NCBI GenBank assembly: GCA_030635465.1
Contig: DAOVYU010000088.1
Location: 1 to 5,818, forward strand
DNA length: 5,818 nucleotides
Source of the DNA: Bacteroidales bacterium
GTDB lineage: Bacteria; Bacteroidota; Bacteroidia; Bacteroidales; JAADJA01
Direction: 5' to 3'
The notes under the pieces are model-generated. The model saw only the letters and a program-made list of their open reading frames with translations, was not told where the DNA came from and ran no database searches. The stretch's first letter is position 1; the number at the start of each line of letters is the position of its first letter. Below are positions 1 to 5,628 of this stretch, one piece after another. A program made the translations under genes and the position numbers.

Positions 1-972
1 AGAAGAAGGTTCTGGAAAGGCGACTATTCAGTTGATAAAATTTCAGCATATCAAACACTGTACAGGTGTCTGGAGGTAATTGCTCAATTGGCTTCACCCA
101 TTGCCCCATTTTTTATGGAACGATTGTATATCGACATAAATAATGTGACTACAAGAATTGCAGCTGATTCAGTCCATTTAACTGATTTTCCAAAAGCTAA
201 TGAGCAACACATTGATAAAAACCTTGAGGAACGTATGGAGCTCGCTCAGAAAATTTCATCAATGGTTTTATCATTGCGCAAAAAATCTAATATCAGGGTT
301 CGTCAACCTTTAAATAAATTTATGGTTCCTGTTCTGAATGATCACTTTAGGGATAATGTCCAATCCATTAAATCATTGATCCTGTCAGAAGTAAATGTGA
401 AGGCATTAGAATTTATGGAAGACGAAAGTATTCTTGTAAAAAAGATAAAGCCCAATTTTAAAACCTTGGGTCCAAAATACGGAAAACTGATGAAACTGAT
501 CGCCATTGAATTGGCAACATTTACTGCAGATAAAATTGCGCTCCTTGAAGAAAATGGTAAATACGAATTTAGCATTGAAGATCAGAAAATAGAAGTATTA
601 CTAACAGATGTAGAAATCCTGACTGAAGATATTCCAGGTTGGCTAATCAGTACATCTGGTCAGGTTACCGTTGCATTGGATATAACAATTACTGAAGATC
701 TAAAAAATGAAGGAATCGCACGTGAACTGGTCAACAGGATCCAAAATATACGGAAAGAAAAGCAATTTAAAGTGACTGATAAGATAAGGGTAATTATTGA
801 AAAAAACAATAATTTGGAAGCTGCTGTGAAAAAGAATTATGATTATATTTGTGCTGAAATTCTGGCAAGCTCTTTAGATCTTACGGATATAATAACTGAA
901 GAGCACAAAATACATGTTGATCTTACAGAAGATTTGAAGACAAGTATAATAATTGAAAAACAATTAAGTTAA
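1..972 (+). CDS. ileS: Isoleucyl-tRNA synthetase, C-terminal part (5' end outside window)
   Basis: This enzyme charges tRNA-Ile with isoleucine in the cytoplasm. The reading frame is open from base 1, so the window holds the last 323 codons of a protein that is usually over 1000 residues. The opening residues RRRFWKGDYSVDKISAYQTL and the following LASPIAPFFMERLY are typical of the helical anticodon-binding domain. The segment LVKKIKPNFKTLGPKYGKLM, and the tail with GIARELVNRIQNIRKEKQF, match the C-terminal region of type 2 (eukaryote-like) bacterial IleRS (DUF5915-like). No cysteine-rich C-terminal zinc finger, as in E. coli IleRS, is present. A TTG at 88 could be mistaken for a start, but conserved sequence continues upstream in frame. 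It is followed after 42 bases by the DksA-like gene and is probably co-transcribed with it and lspA. Confidence 0.96.
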   Translation, partial: RRRFWKGDYSVDKISAYQTLYRCLEVIAQLASPIAPFFMERLYIDINNVTTRIAADSVHLTDFPKANEQHIDKNLEERMELAQKISSMVLSLRKKSNIRVRQPLNKFMVPVLNDHFRDNVQSIKSLILSEVNVKALEFMEDESILVKKIKPNFKTLGPKYGKLMKLIAIELATFTADKIALLEENGKYEFSIEDQKIEVLLTDVEILTEDIPGWLISTSGQVTVALDITITEDLKNEGIARELVNRIQNIRKEKQFKVTDKIRVIIEKNNNLEAAVKKNYDYICAEILASSLDLTDIITEEHKIHVDLTEDLKTSIIIEKQLS

Positions 973-1014
973 GAATACGTATAAAAAAATCTAAAATAAC
1001 TAAATATTACGGAT

Positions 1015-1425
1015 ATGGCTAAGGAAGATACAACTGCGGATATTAAAAAGACAAGATATTCAGATGAGGAGTTAAAAGAATTTCGTGCAATTATTATAGA
1101 AAAACTTGAAAAAGCTAAAGAAGATCTGAAAATGCTAACTGACGCATATTCTCATGCCAACGAACATGATACAGCTGATACTTCCCCCACTTTTAAAGTA
1201 CTTGAGGAAGGTTACCAGGTATTGTCGAAAGAAGAAAACAGCCGATTGGCATCAAGACAGCAAAAATTTATTAATTCACTTGAGAATGCCCTTATACGTA
1301 TTGAAAATAAGTCATATGGCGTTTGTCGTGTAACAGGAATCCTTATTGCAAAAGAACGCTTAAGGAGTGTACCTCATGCAACATTAAGTATTGATGCCAA
1401 ATTAAATCAACCTCAAAAAAAGTAG
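1015..1425 (+). CDS. DksA/TraR-family transcription regulator lacking the zinc site
   Basis: The 136-residue protein belongs to the DksA/TraR family, which binds in the RNA polymerase secondary channel and, in E. coli, works with ppGpp. Residues about 16-100 are a charged helical region suited to an antiparallel coiled coil. An acidic pair, D52-T-A-D55-T-S57, lies where the tip motif DxxDxA of E. coli DksA would be expected, with Ser in place of Ala. The C-terminal globular part runs YGVCRVTGILIAKERLRSVP then HATLSIDAK. Aligned by eye with the family CxxC...CxxC finger, only C104 remains; T107, S125 and A128 occupy the other three positions. Close relatives with this degenerate finger are common in Bacteroidota next to ileS and lspA. 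The start ATG has no strong Shine-Dalgarno sequence, which is normal in this phylum. Family membership is secure; regulon and ppGpp dependence are unknown. Confidence 0.92.
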   Translation: MAKEDTTADIKKTRYSDEELKEFRAIIIEKLEKAKEDLKMLTDAYSHANEHDTADTSPTFKVLEEGYQVLSKEENSRLASRQQKFINSLENALIRIENKSYGVCRVTGILIAKERLRSVPHATLSIDAKLNQPQKK

Positions 1426-1458
1426 GTTATTTTATTTCTTTAATCTCCCCACTTCAAA

Positions 1459-2055
1459 TTGAAAAAATCGATCCTTATAATTCTTCTGGTTTTAATCTCA
1501 GATCAGATATTTAAAATATGGATTAAAACTAATATGACCATTGGGGAAGAAATCTATGTCCTGGGAAATTGGTTTATCCTGCATTTTACTGAAAATGAAG
1601 GAATGGCATTTGGAATGCGATTTGGTGGAGATTTTGGAAAACTTATTCTAAGCCTGTTCAGAATCATTGCCATTGTTATTATAGGATGGTACCTGATCAG
1701 GTTAACTAAAAGAAACGAAAAAACAGGATTGATTTTAAGTATGTCTCTTATTTTTGCCGGTGCATTAGGCAATATAATTGATAGTGCGTTTTATGGGATC
1801 ATTTTTAGTGCAAGCAAATTTCATGAAGTTGCTGTTTTATTTCCAACGGAAGGTGGTTATAGTAATTTTTTATATGGTAAAGTAGTTGATATGCTTTATT
1901 TCCCGGTAATAAGAGGAAATTATCCTACCTGGTTTCCTTTTAGGGGTGGAAATGAATTTATCTTTTTCAGGCCAGTATTTAATATTGCTGATTCTGCAAT
2001 TACAGTTGGTGTTTTTATCCTAATTTTCTTTCAGAAAAGATTTTTTAAGAAGTAA
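1459..2055 (+). CDS. lspA: Lipoprotein signal peptidase (signal peptidase II), TTG start
   Basis: This inner-membrane aspartyl protease removes signal peptides from prolipoproteins just before the lipidated cysteine. The 198-residue protein has about four hydrophobic segments (roughly 3-19, 61-82, 90-108 and 177-192). Family motifs are present: SDQ at 14-16, NEGMAFG at 46-52, GALGNIIDS at 101-109, and the two catalytic aspartates D144 in VVDM and D178 in FNIADSAI. Two stretches, about 110-140 and 150-168, are longer than in the compact E. coli type, as is usual for Bacteroidota homologues. The frame opens at 1444 after a stop codon, and the only start giving an intact first membrane helix is TTG at 1459. 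The next ATG, codon 26, would delete that helix and SDQ. It lies 33 bases after the DksA-like gene. Two predicted substrates are encoded in the right part of the window. Confidence 0.95.
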   Translation: MKKSILIILLVLISDQIFKIWIKTNMTIGEEIYVLGNWFILHFTENEGMAFGMRFGGDFGKLILSLFRIIAIVIIGWYLIRLTKRNEKTGLILSMSLIFAGALGNIIDSAFYGIIFSASKFHEVAVLFPTEGGYSNFLYGKVVDMLYFPVIRGNYPTWFPFRGGNEFIFFRPVFNIADSAITVGVFILIFFQKRFFKK

Positions 2056-2121
2056 TTATTCCCCGAAACTTCAATAAATCCGATTTTCTCTAATTTTTTT
2101 AATTTTTATAAAACATTGAAA

Positions 2122-2151
2122 TTGTACAACTAAAGAATCTTAGTATATTTG
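2122..2151 (+). promoter_or_regulatory. Bacteroidota-type promoter for atpD-atpC
   Basis: A TTG at 2122-2124 (-33 element) is followed after 19 bases by TATATTTG at 2144-2151, a full match to the -7 consensus TAnnTTTG used by the primary sigma factor of this phylum. Transcription would begin at about 2156-2159, leaving a leader of roughly 15 bases before the atpD ATG. The preceding 65 bases after lspA are AT-rich without a convincing hairpin terminator, so some read-through from lspA is also possible. The assignment is by consensus match only. Confidence 0.75.
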
Positions 2152-2158
2152 CGCAAAT
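2147..2158. repeat. 12-base palindrome over the atpD promoter -7 box
   Basis: ATTTGC/GCAAAT is a perfect 12-base palindrome that begins inside the TAnnTTTG element and extends over the predicted transcription start. It could be an operator. It may equally be chance, because many Bacteroidota promoters continue the -7 box with GCA, which makes part of the symmetry automatic. Confidence 0.5.
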
Positions 2159-2172
2159 TTTAATAGCATATC

Positions 2173-3687
2173 ATGAAAAACAAAAGCGCAGGATATATTT
2201 CCCAGATTATCGGGGCTGTAGTTGATGTATCATTTGAAAATGAGAAGGATATACCTAACCTTCTAGATGCACTTGAAGTAAAAAAAGATGATGGGTCATC
2301 ATTGATATTGGAATGTCAGCAAGACATTGGAGAAAATACAGTCAGAACCATTGCAATGGATTCTACAGATGGGTTACGAAGGGGTTTGCCAGTAATTGGC
2401 ACTGGTAGTCCTATTACAATGCCTGTTGGTGATAAGATTAAAGGTAGATTATTTAATGTAATAGGCGATTCTATTGATGGATTGGGTGAAGTTTCCAAAG
2501 AAAATGGATATGCTATTCATCGTGATCCACCAAAATATGAAAATCTAACAACCCAAAAAGAAGTTCTATTTACTGGTATTAAGGTAATCGACCTGATTGA
2601 GCCTTATGCCAAAGGAGGAAAAATTGGCTTATTTGGTGGTGCTGGTGTTGGTAAAACAGTTATCATCATGGAACTAATTAACAATATTGCTAAGCAGTAT
2701 TCAGGGTTATCAGTTTTTGCCGGTGTTGGAGAAAGAACCCGTGAAGGAAATGACCTCTTGAGGGAGATGATCGAATCAGGAGTTATCAAATACGGTGATG
2801 AGTTTATTAAAAGTATGGAGGAAGGAAGCTGGGATCTATCCAAAGTTGATAAAAAAGAATTATTAGAATCTCAAGCTACTTTAACTTTCGGACAAATGAA
2901 TGAACCTCCGGGAGCACGTGCACGTGTAGCTCTGTCTGGATTAACTGTGGCAGAGTATTTCAGGGATGGTGATGAAAAGTCAGGAGGAAGGGATATTCTA
3001 TTCTTTATGGATAATATTTTCCGATTTACACAGGCTGGATCTGAAGTATCAGCATTACTTGGCCGTATGCCATCTGCCGTTGGATATCAACCAACATTGG
3101 CTACAGAAATGGGAATAATGCAAGAGCGCATTACCTCTACAAAAAGAGGTTCCATCACATCGGTACAGGCAGTTTATGTACCTGCAGATGACTTAACCGA
3201 CCCTGCTCCTGCAACAACATTTTCACACCTGGATGCAACCACAGTTTTGAGCAGAAAAATTTCAGAATTAGGTATTTACCCTGCTGTTGATCCACTGGAT
3301 TCAACATCAAGGATACTTATTCCGGAAGTGGTTGGTGAAGATCATTACAATACTGCACAAAAGGTAAAAGAGATACTTCAGCGATACAAAGAATTACAAG
3401 ATATTATTGCCATCCTTGGTATGGATGAACTTTCAGAAGAAGATAAACTTGTTGTACACCGTGCCAGAAGAGTTCAACGATTCCTCTCACAACCATTCCA
3501 TGTTGCAGAACAATTTACAGGTTTAAAAGGATGTGTAGTTTCTATTGAAGATACCATAAAGGGTTTCAATATGATTATGGATGGTGAAGTTGATGAATAT
3601 CCAGAAGCAGCATTTAACCTTGTTGGATCAATTGATGAAGCAATTGAAAAAGGGAAGAAAATGTTGGCTGAAAGTAGTTCAGAATAA
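2173..3687 (+). CDS. atpD: F1Fo ATP synthase subunit beta
   Basis: This is the catalytic subunit of the F1 head, which makes ATP from ADP and phosphate using the proton (or sodium) gradient and sits on the cytoplasmic face of the inner membrane. The 504-residue protein has the N-terminal beta-barrel (about 7-80), then the nucleotide-binding domain: Walker A GGAGVGKT at 155-162, GERTREGND at 186-194 with catalytic Glu187, Walker B ending at D280 in FFMDNIFRF, and PSAVGYQPTLA at 300-310. The C-terminal helical domain has the conserved DELSEEDK loop at 418-425. It is longer than the E. coli protein (about 460 residues), mainly through an insertion at about 206-235 before LTFGQMNEPPG and a small one at about 266-271 (DGDEKSGGRD), both familiar in Bacteroidota homologues. 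It is followed after 29 bases by atpC. All catalytic residues I can check are present. Confidence 0.98.
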   Translation: MKNKSAGYISQIIGAVVDVSFENEKDIPNLLDALEVKKDDGSSLILECQQDIGENTVRTIAMDSTDGLRRGLPVIGTGSPITMPVGDKIKGRLFNVIGDSIDGLGEVSKENGYAIHRDPPKYENLTTQKEVLFTGIKVIDLIEPYAKGGKIGLFGGAGVGKTVIIMELINNIAKQYSGLSVFAGVGERTREGNDLLREMIESGVIKYGDEFIKSMEEGSWDLSKVDKKELLESQATLTFGQMNEPPGARARVALSGLTVAEYFRDGDEKSGGRDILFFMDNIFRFTQAGSEVSALLGRMPSAVGYQPTLATEMGIMQERITSTKRGSITSVQAVYVPADDLTDPAPATTFSHLDATTVLSRKISELGIYPAVDPLDSTSRILIPEVVGEDHYNTAQKVKEILQRYKELQDIIAILGMDELSEEDKLVVHRARRVQRFLSQPFHVAEQFTGLKGCVVSIEDTIKGFNMIMDGEVDEYPEAAFNLVGSIDEAIEKGKKMLAESSSE

Positions 3688-3716
3688 TCATTAACAACAA
3701 ACTTTAACTGTTTTTT

Positions 3717-3953
3717 ATGACAATTGAAATAATTAATCCGGACGAAACAATTTTTAGTGGAGAGGCTGATATAGTCCAACTTCCCGGGAAAGATGGTTCT
3801 TTTGAAATACTAAATAATCATGCACCACTCATCTCAGTATTGAAAGAAGGAAAAATTAAAGTAGTGGATAAAAATAAAAACACTCAGTTTTTTGAAATAC
3901 AGGGTGGGGTTATTGAAGTTCTTCGGAATAATATTCTCATCCTGGCAGGATAA
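3717..3953 (+). CDS. atpC: F1Fo ATP synthase subunit epsilon, short form
   Basis: Epsilon forms part of the central stalk with gamma and links the F1 head to the c-ring. The 78-residue protein covers only the N-terminal beta-sandwich: MTIEIINPDETIFSGEAD, then LPGKDGSFEILNNHAPLISV at 22-41 and IQGGVIEVLRNNILIL at 61-76. The C-terminal pair of helices, present in the roughly 135-residue E. coli protein and able to inhibit ATP hydrolysis, is absent. The stop codon is followed at once by the terminator, with no remnant of a longer frame, so this is a natural short form, as is usual in Bacteroidota, rather than a truncation. It starts 29 bases after atpD and shares its promoter. Confidence 0.95.
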   Translation: MTIEIINPDETIFSGEADIVQLPGKDGSFEILNNHAPLISVLKEGKIKVVDKNKNTQFFEIQGGVIEVLRNNILILAG

Positions 3954-3991
3954 AAAAAAGCCGTCCCGAATACTCGGGACGGCTTTTTTTT
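3952..3991. terminator. Bidirectional intrinsic terminator after atpC
   Basis: A perfect 10-base-pair GC-rich stem, GCCGTCCCGA (3960-3969) with TCGGGACGGC (3974-3983), has a four-base ATAC loop. It is flanked by eight A (3952-3959) and eight T (3984-3991), so the stem can extend to 18 pairs and works in both directions. The A-tract begins inside the atpC TAA. Rightward it ends the atpD-atpC transcript. Leftward it would end transcripts of the small minus-strand gene whose stop codon is 14 bases away. Confidence 0.95.
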
Positions 3992-4005
3992 ATCAATTTA
4001 TCTAG

Positions 4006-4173
4006 TTAACTTTTTATTCTTTCAATTTCGTATGTTTCTAGGGCTTCTTTAATTGTATCTTTAATACTATTCCGCATCGCCCTTACCATTCTATCTTTTT
4101 GACTTAGATTTGAAAAATGCTTTCGTATAAATAACTCTGCATTAAAATCTGCTATTGTCTCAATTTTTTTCAT
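4006..4173 (-). CDS. Small hypothetical protein, 55 residues
   Basis: An ATG at 4173 opens a minus-strand frame of 55 codons ending with TAA at 4006-4008. It begins MKKIETIADFNAELFIRKHF, and the rest includes SQKDRMVRAMRNSIKDTIKE and ends in ERIKS. I do not recognise a family. It is rich in Lys, Arg, Glu and Ile, has no signal peptide, membrane segment or cysteine, and reads as a soluble, mostly alpha-helical, basic protein. Its stop lies 14 bases before the bidirectional terminator, in the arrangement expected of a real gene converging on atpC. It fills most of the otherwise empty space between atpC and the next plus-strand gene. I found no good TAnnTTTG promoter or Shine-Dalgarno sequence in front of it, which lowers confidence. 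It could be a chance frame in AT-rich DNA. Confidence 0.55.
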   Translation of the reverse strand: MKKIETIADFNAELFIRKHFSNLSQKDRMVRAMRNSIKDTIKEALETYEIERIKS

Positions 4174-4200
4174 AAGGTTAGTTTAATCCAGTTATTAGTG

Positions 4201-4290
4201 GGTAAACTGGCGTTAATACAATCGTATTAACAAAATCTGTACCAAATGGTTTAAATATTATTATCATTGTTTATACACAGGTAAACTAGC
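4201..4290 (+). repeat. Direct repeat pair GGTAAACT(G/A)GC
   Basis: GGTAAACTGGC at 4201-4211 recurs as GGTAAACTAGC at 4280-4290, with 10 of 11 bases identical and starts 79 bases apart. Both are followed within a few bases by TTAAT. The inverse of the core, TAGTTTA, also occurs at 4180-4186, just upstream of the small minus-strand gene. These lie in the non-coding stretch between two divergent genes, so they may be binding sites of a regulator, or simply AT-rich coincidence. No regulator is known for them. Confidence 0.45.
4212..4231. repeat. Inverted repeat GTTAATAC-AATC-GTATTAAC
   Basis: Two perfect 8-base arms (4212-4219 and 4224-4231) flank a four-base spacer. The arms begin one base after the first GGTAAACT repeat unit. 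There is no T-tract on either side, and the stem is AT-rich, so it does not look like a terminator. A protein-binding operator or a weak leader hairpin for the minus-strand small gene (its ATG is about 40 bases away) fits better. The symmetry is seen directly; the role is inference. Confidence 0.55.
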
Positions 4291-4322
4291 TGTCTTAATG
4301 TCGGTTAAAAAATAATTCTTCG

Positions 4323-4329
4323 TATTTTG
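4323..4329 (+). promoter_or_regulatory. Possible imperfect -7 element for the plus-strand lipoprotein gene
   Basis: TATTTTG lies 32 bases before the ATG at 4362. It resembles TAnnTTTG but is one base short, and no TTTG or TTG is found at the usual distance upstream. It is followed by a run of TTTG-like units (4331-4345). This is the best candidate I can find on the plus strand of this intergenic region, and it is weak. Confidence 0.25.
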
Positions 4330-4361
4330 CGTTTGTTGGTTTGTTTACAATTTTCCCATTT

Positions 4362-5000
4362 ATGAAAAAATTAATTCCCATTGTTGTCATTTTATTATCA
4401 TTATCCAGTTGTATTGAGATCAATGAAGAAATTCATATAAACAAAGACAAATCCGGAAGCTTATCTTATAGGCTGGAATCAAGCCAATTAGGGTTTATAT
4501 TCAGTAATTTGTCTAATTTAATCGATATAAAAATCGAAGACCAACTAAAGGAAAAGGCACAAGAACTTGCTATTTTATTAAAGCAAAAGGAAGGCATTAG
4601 TCATGTGGAATTTAATTTGGATCAAAGAACTTTGGATTATGAATTAAGATGTAATTTTTCAGATACAAAAAAATTAAATGCTGCCTTATATGAGATTTTT
4701 GGGTATAAAAAAACATTATTCTCTCCCAGTTATTTAAAGGCTTCGAGCCACTCTACAAAAAAAATTAATTTTGCTCCTATGCTTAAAAATTACCTTGAAG
4801 ATGAGGGAATTGAGATTCCATCAGAATATTTGTCAGATGTCATTTATTTTAAATCAACCATCTATGTTCCCAAAAAGATTAAGAAAGCTTCAGGAAGCCA
4901 AGTGAATATAATTTCAGAAGAAAACATGGTTTATCAAAAGTTCAGGATAACTGATGTGATTGAAAACCAAGTTAATGTTGGGATAAAAGTAAAGTATTAA
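4362..5000 (+). CDS. Predicted lipoprotein of unknown function
   Basis: The protein is 212 residues from the ATG at 4362. An in-frame TTG at 4341 would add seven residues before a good signal peptide and is rejected. Residues 1-16 are a short signal (two Lys, then a hydrophobic run) ending in the lipobox LSSC with Cys17, so it should be cut by LspA and lipidated. The acidic-rich surface-export signal known from some Bacteroidota lipoproteins is not obvious after the cysteine (CIEINEE), so a periplasmic-facing anchor is the simpler guess. The mature part starts with a beta-like stretch, HINKDKSGSLSYRLES, a pattern also seen in LppM-type lipoprotein domains, followed by a charged helix at about 58-77 (EDQLKEKAQELAILLKQKEG). 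No catalytic motif or C-terminal membrane segment is seen. Its stop overlaps the stop of the convergent neighbour. Lipoprotein nature is likely; function is unknown. Confidence 0.85.
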   Translation: MKKLIPIVVILLSLSSCIEINEEIHINKDKSGSLSYRLESSQLGFIFSNLSNLIDIKIEDQLKEKAQELAILLKQKEGISHVEFNLDQRTLDYELRCNFSDTKKLNAALYEIFGYKKTLFSPSYLKASSHSTKKINFAPMLKNYLEDEGIEIPSEYLSDVIYFKSTIYVPKKIKKASGSQVNIISEENMVYQKFRITDVIENQVNVGIKVKY

Positions 5001-5485
5001 TCTGGTGATGCAGGAATTGAAATGTGGCTTTGAACAATGAACCATTCACCGTCCTTTTTATTAAGAACACCTGTAAATCTTATTCCTTCAAACTGCTTTG
5101 CTTCACCCTGATAAATGTAGTTATAATTCATTATTTCGCTAAACCATGCAGTGTTACCTGTCTCGTTAACGTCTACTACCTGGTCCCTTACTGATATATA
5201 AGTATCATCAAAAGAATCAAATTGCCTTTGAAGTGTACTTCTTATTTGCTCCCAACCAATGATTTTTTCGTCACTGTTGGTCCCAAACACCTTTATATCG
5301 GGCTCTGAAGCCCAGATTTCTTTTACAAGATCCATATCCTGTTTTTCCATTGCAATTACATATTTTTCAAGTACCAATGTCACTTTTTCTTTTTCTAAGT
5401 CAACATCAACATTTTTACTTTGATCGATATTGCAACTATTTAAAGAAATTAATCCAATAAAAACTAATATAAACAGCTTGTTCAT
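4997..5485 (-). CDS. Predicted lipoprotein with SnoaL/NTF2-like domain
   Basis: The 162-residue protein has a signal peptide MNKLFILVFIGLISLNSC with a lipobox-like LNSC and Cys18, so it is probably an envelope lipoprotein processed by LspA. After a linker, residues about 34-156 fit the SnoaL-like (SnoaL_3/DUF4440, NTF2-fold) pattern: a helix LEKYVIAMEKQDMDLVKEIW, then DIKVFGTNSDEKIIGWEQIR, strands around TAWFSEIMNYNYIY and GIRFTGVLNKKDGEWFIVQ, and a final SHIS. The cone-shaped fold can bind small ligands or act catalytically, but the family is too varied to assign a substrate. It has its own promoter and a fair ribosome binding site. Its TAA (4997-4999) overlaps the TAA of the convergent lipoprotein gene, with no terminator between them. 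Confidence 0.88.
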   Translation of the reverse strand: MNKLFILVFIGLISLNSCNIDQSKNVDVDLEKEKVTLVLEKYVIAMEKQDMDLVKEIWASEPDIKVFGTNSDEKIIGWEQIRSTLQRQFDSFDDTYISVRDQVVDVNETGNTAWFSEIMNYNYIYQGEAKQFEGIRFTGVLNKKDGEWFIVQSHISIPASPD

Positions 5486-5492
5486 AACATGT

Positions 5493-5498
5493 TCCTTT
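5493..5498 (-). promoter_or_regulatory. Ribosome binding site of the SnoaL-like lipoprotein gene
   Basis: On the minus strand AAAGGA stands 7 bases before the ATG at 5485, the usual Shine-Dalgarno distance. It supports this ATG as the start. It stands out because the other genes in the window lack a comparable site, as is common in Bacteroidota. Confidence 0.6.
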
Positions 5499-5526
5499 AA
5501 AGTGTTATTTAAAAAAATTCACCTCT

Positions 5527-5558
5527 CAAATATAGTGGAATCATTTTGGTTTTGCAAA
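5527..5558 (-). promoter_or_regulatory. Bacteroidota-type promoter for the SnoaL-like lipoprotein gene
   Basis: On the minus strand TTTG (5558-5555) is followed after 20 bases by TATATTTG (5534-5527), a full match to both halves of the phylum consensus. Transcription should start near 5521, giving a leader of roughly 36 bases. This is the best promoter in the window and shows that the gene is transcribed separately from the tRNA behind it. Confidence 0.82.
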
Positions 5559-5582
5559 TAAAAATTGAAATATTGTAAAATA

Positions 5583-5627
5583 AAAAAAGAAAAGGGCTCA
5601 GCGATAGCTGTAGCCCTTTTCTTTTTT
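5583..5627. terminator. Strong bidirectional terminator directly after tRNA-Phe
   Basis: Arms AAAAAAGAAAAGGGCT (5583-5598) and AGCCCTTTTCTTTTTT (5612-5627) pair perfectly over 16 bases. Inside them CAGC (5599-5602) and GCTG (5607-5610) pair across a GATA loop with one bulged T. On the minus strand the stem starts one base after the tRNA discriminator base and ends the tRNA transcript. It has T-runs in both directions, so it could also stop rightward read-through from the plus-strand lipoprotein gene. Confidence 0.9.
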
Positions 5628-5628
5628 G

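Noticed and set aside
88..972. Stand-alone gene starting at TTG 88
   Set aside because: The frame is open to base 1 and conserved IleRS sequence continues upstream of 88, so this is the inside of ileS.
2056..2110. T-rich stretches after lspA as a terminator
   Set aside because: Runs of T are present, but no GC-rich stem precedes them. They are part of a generally AT-rich promoter region.
2316..2843. Minus-strand frames inside atpD (also at 342-575, 1554-1772 and 3474-3779)
   Set aside because: They lie opposite strongly conserved genes, have no promoters or recognisable protein features, and are shadow frames.
4174..4340. Riboswitch, CRISPR or insertion sequence end in the spacer
   Set aside because: There are only two imperfect short direct repeats and one short inverted repeat, with no transposase, no target duplication, no regular repeat-spacer pattern and no recognisable riboswitch core.
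4341..4361. TTG at 4341 as the start of the plus-strand lipoprotein
   Set aside because: The ATG at 4362 begins a standard signal peptide with the lipobox at the right distance; the extra seven residues would come before the lysines and fit poorly.
4410..4440. Surface-export signal after the lipobox cysteine
   Set aside because: The residues after Cys17 (IEINEE) contain acids but not the compact acidic motif directly following the cysteine that is known in Bacteroidota; not enough to claim it.
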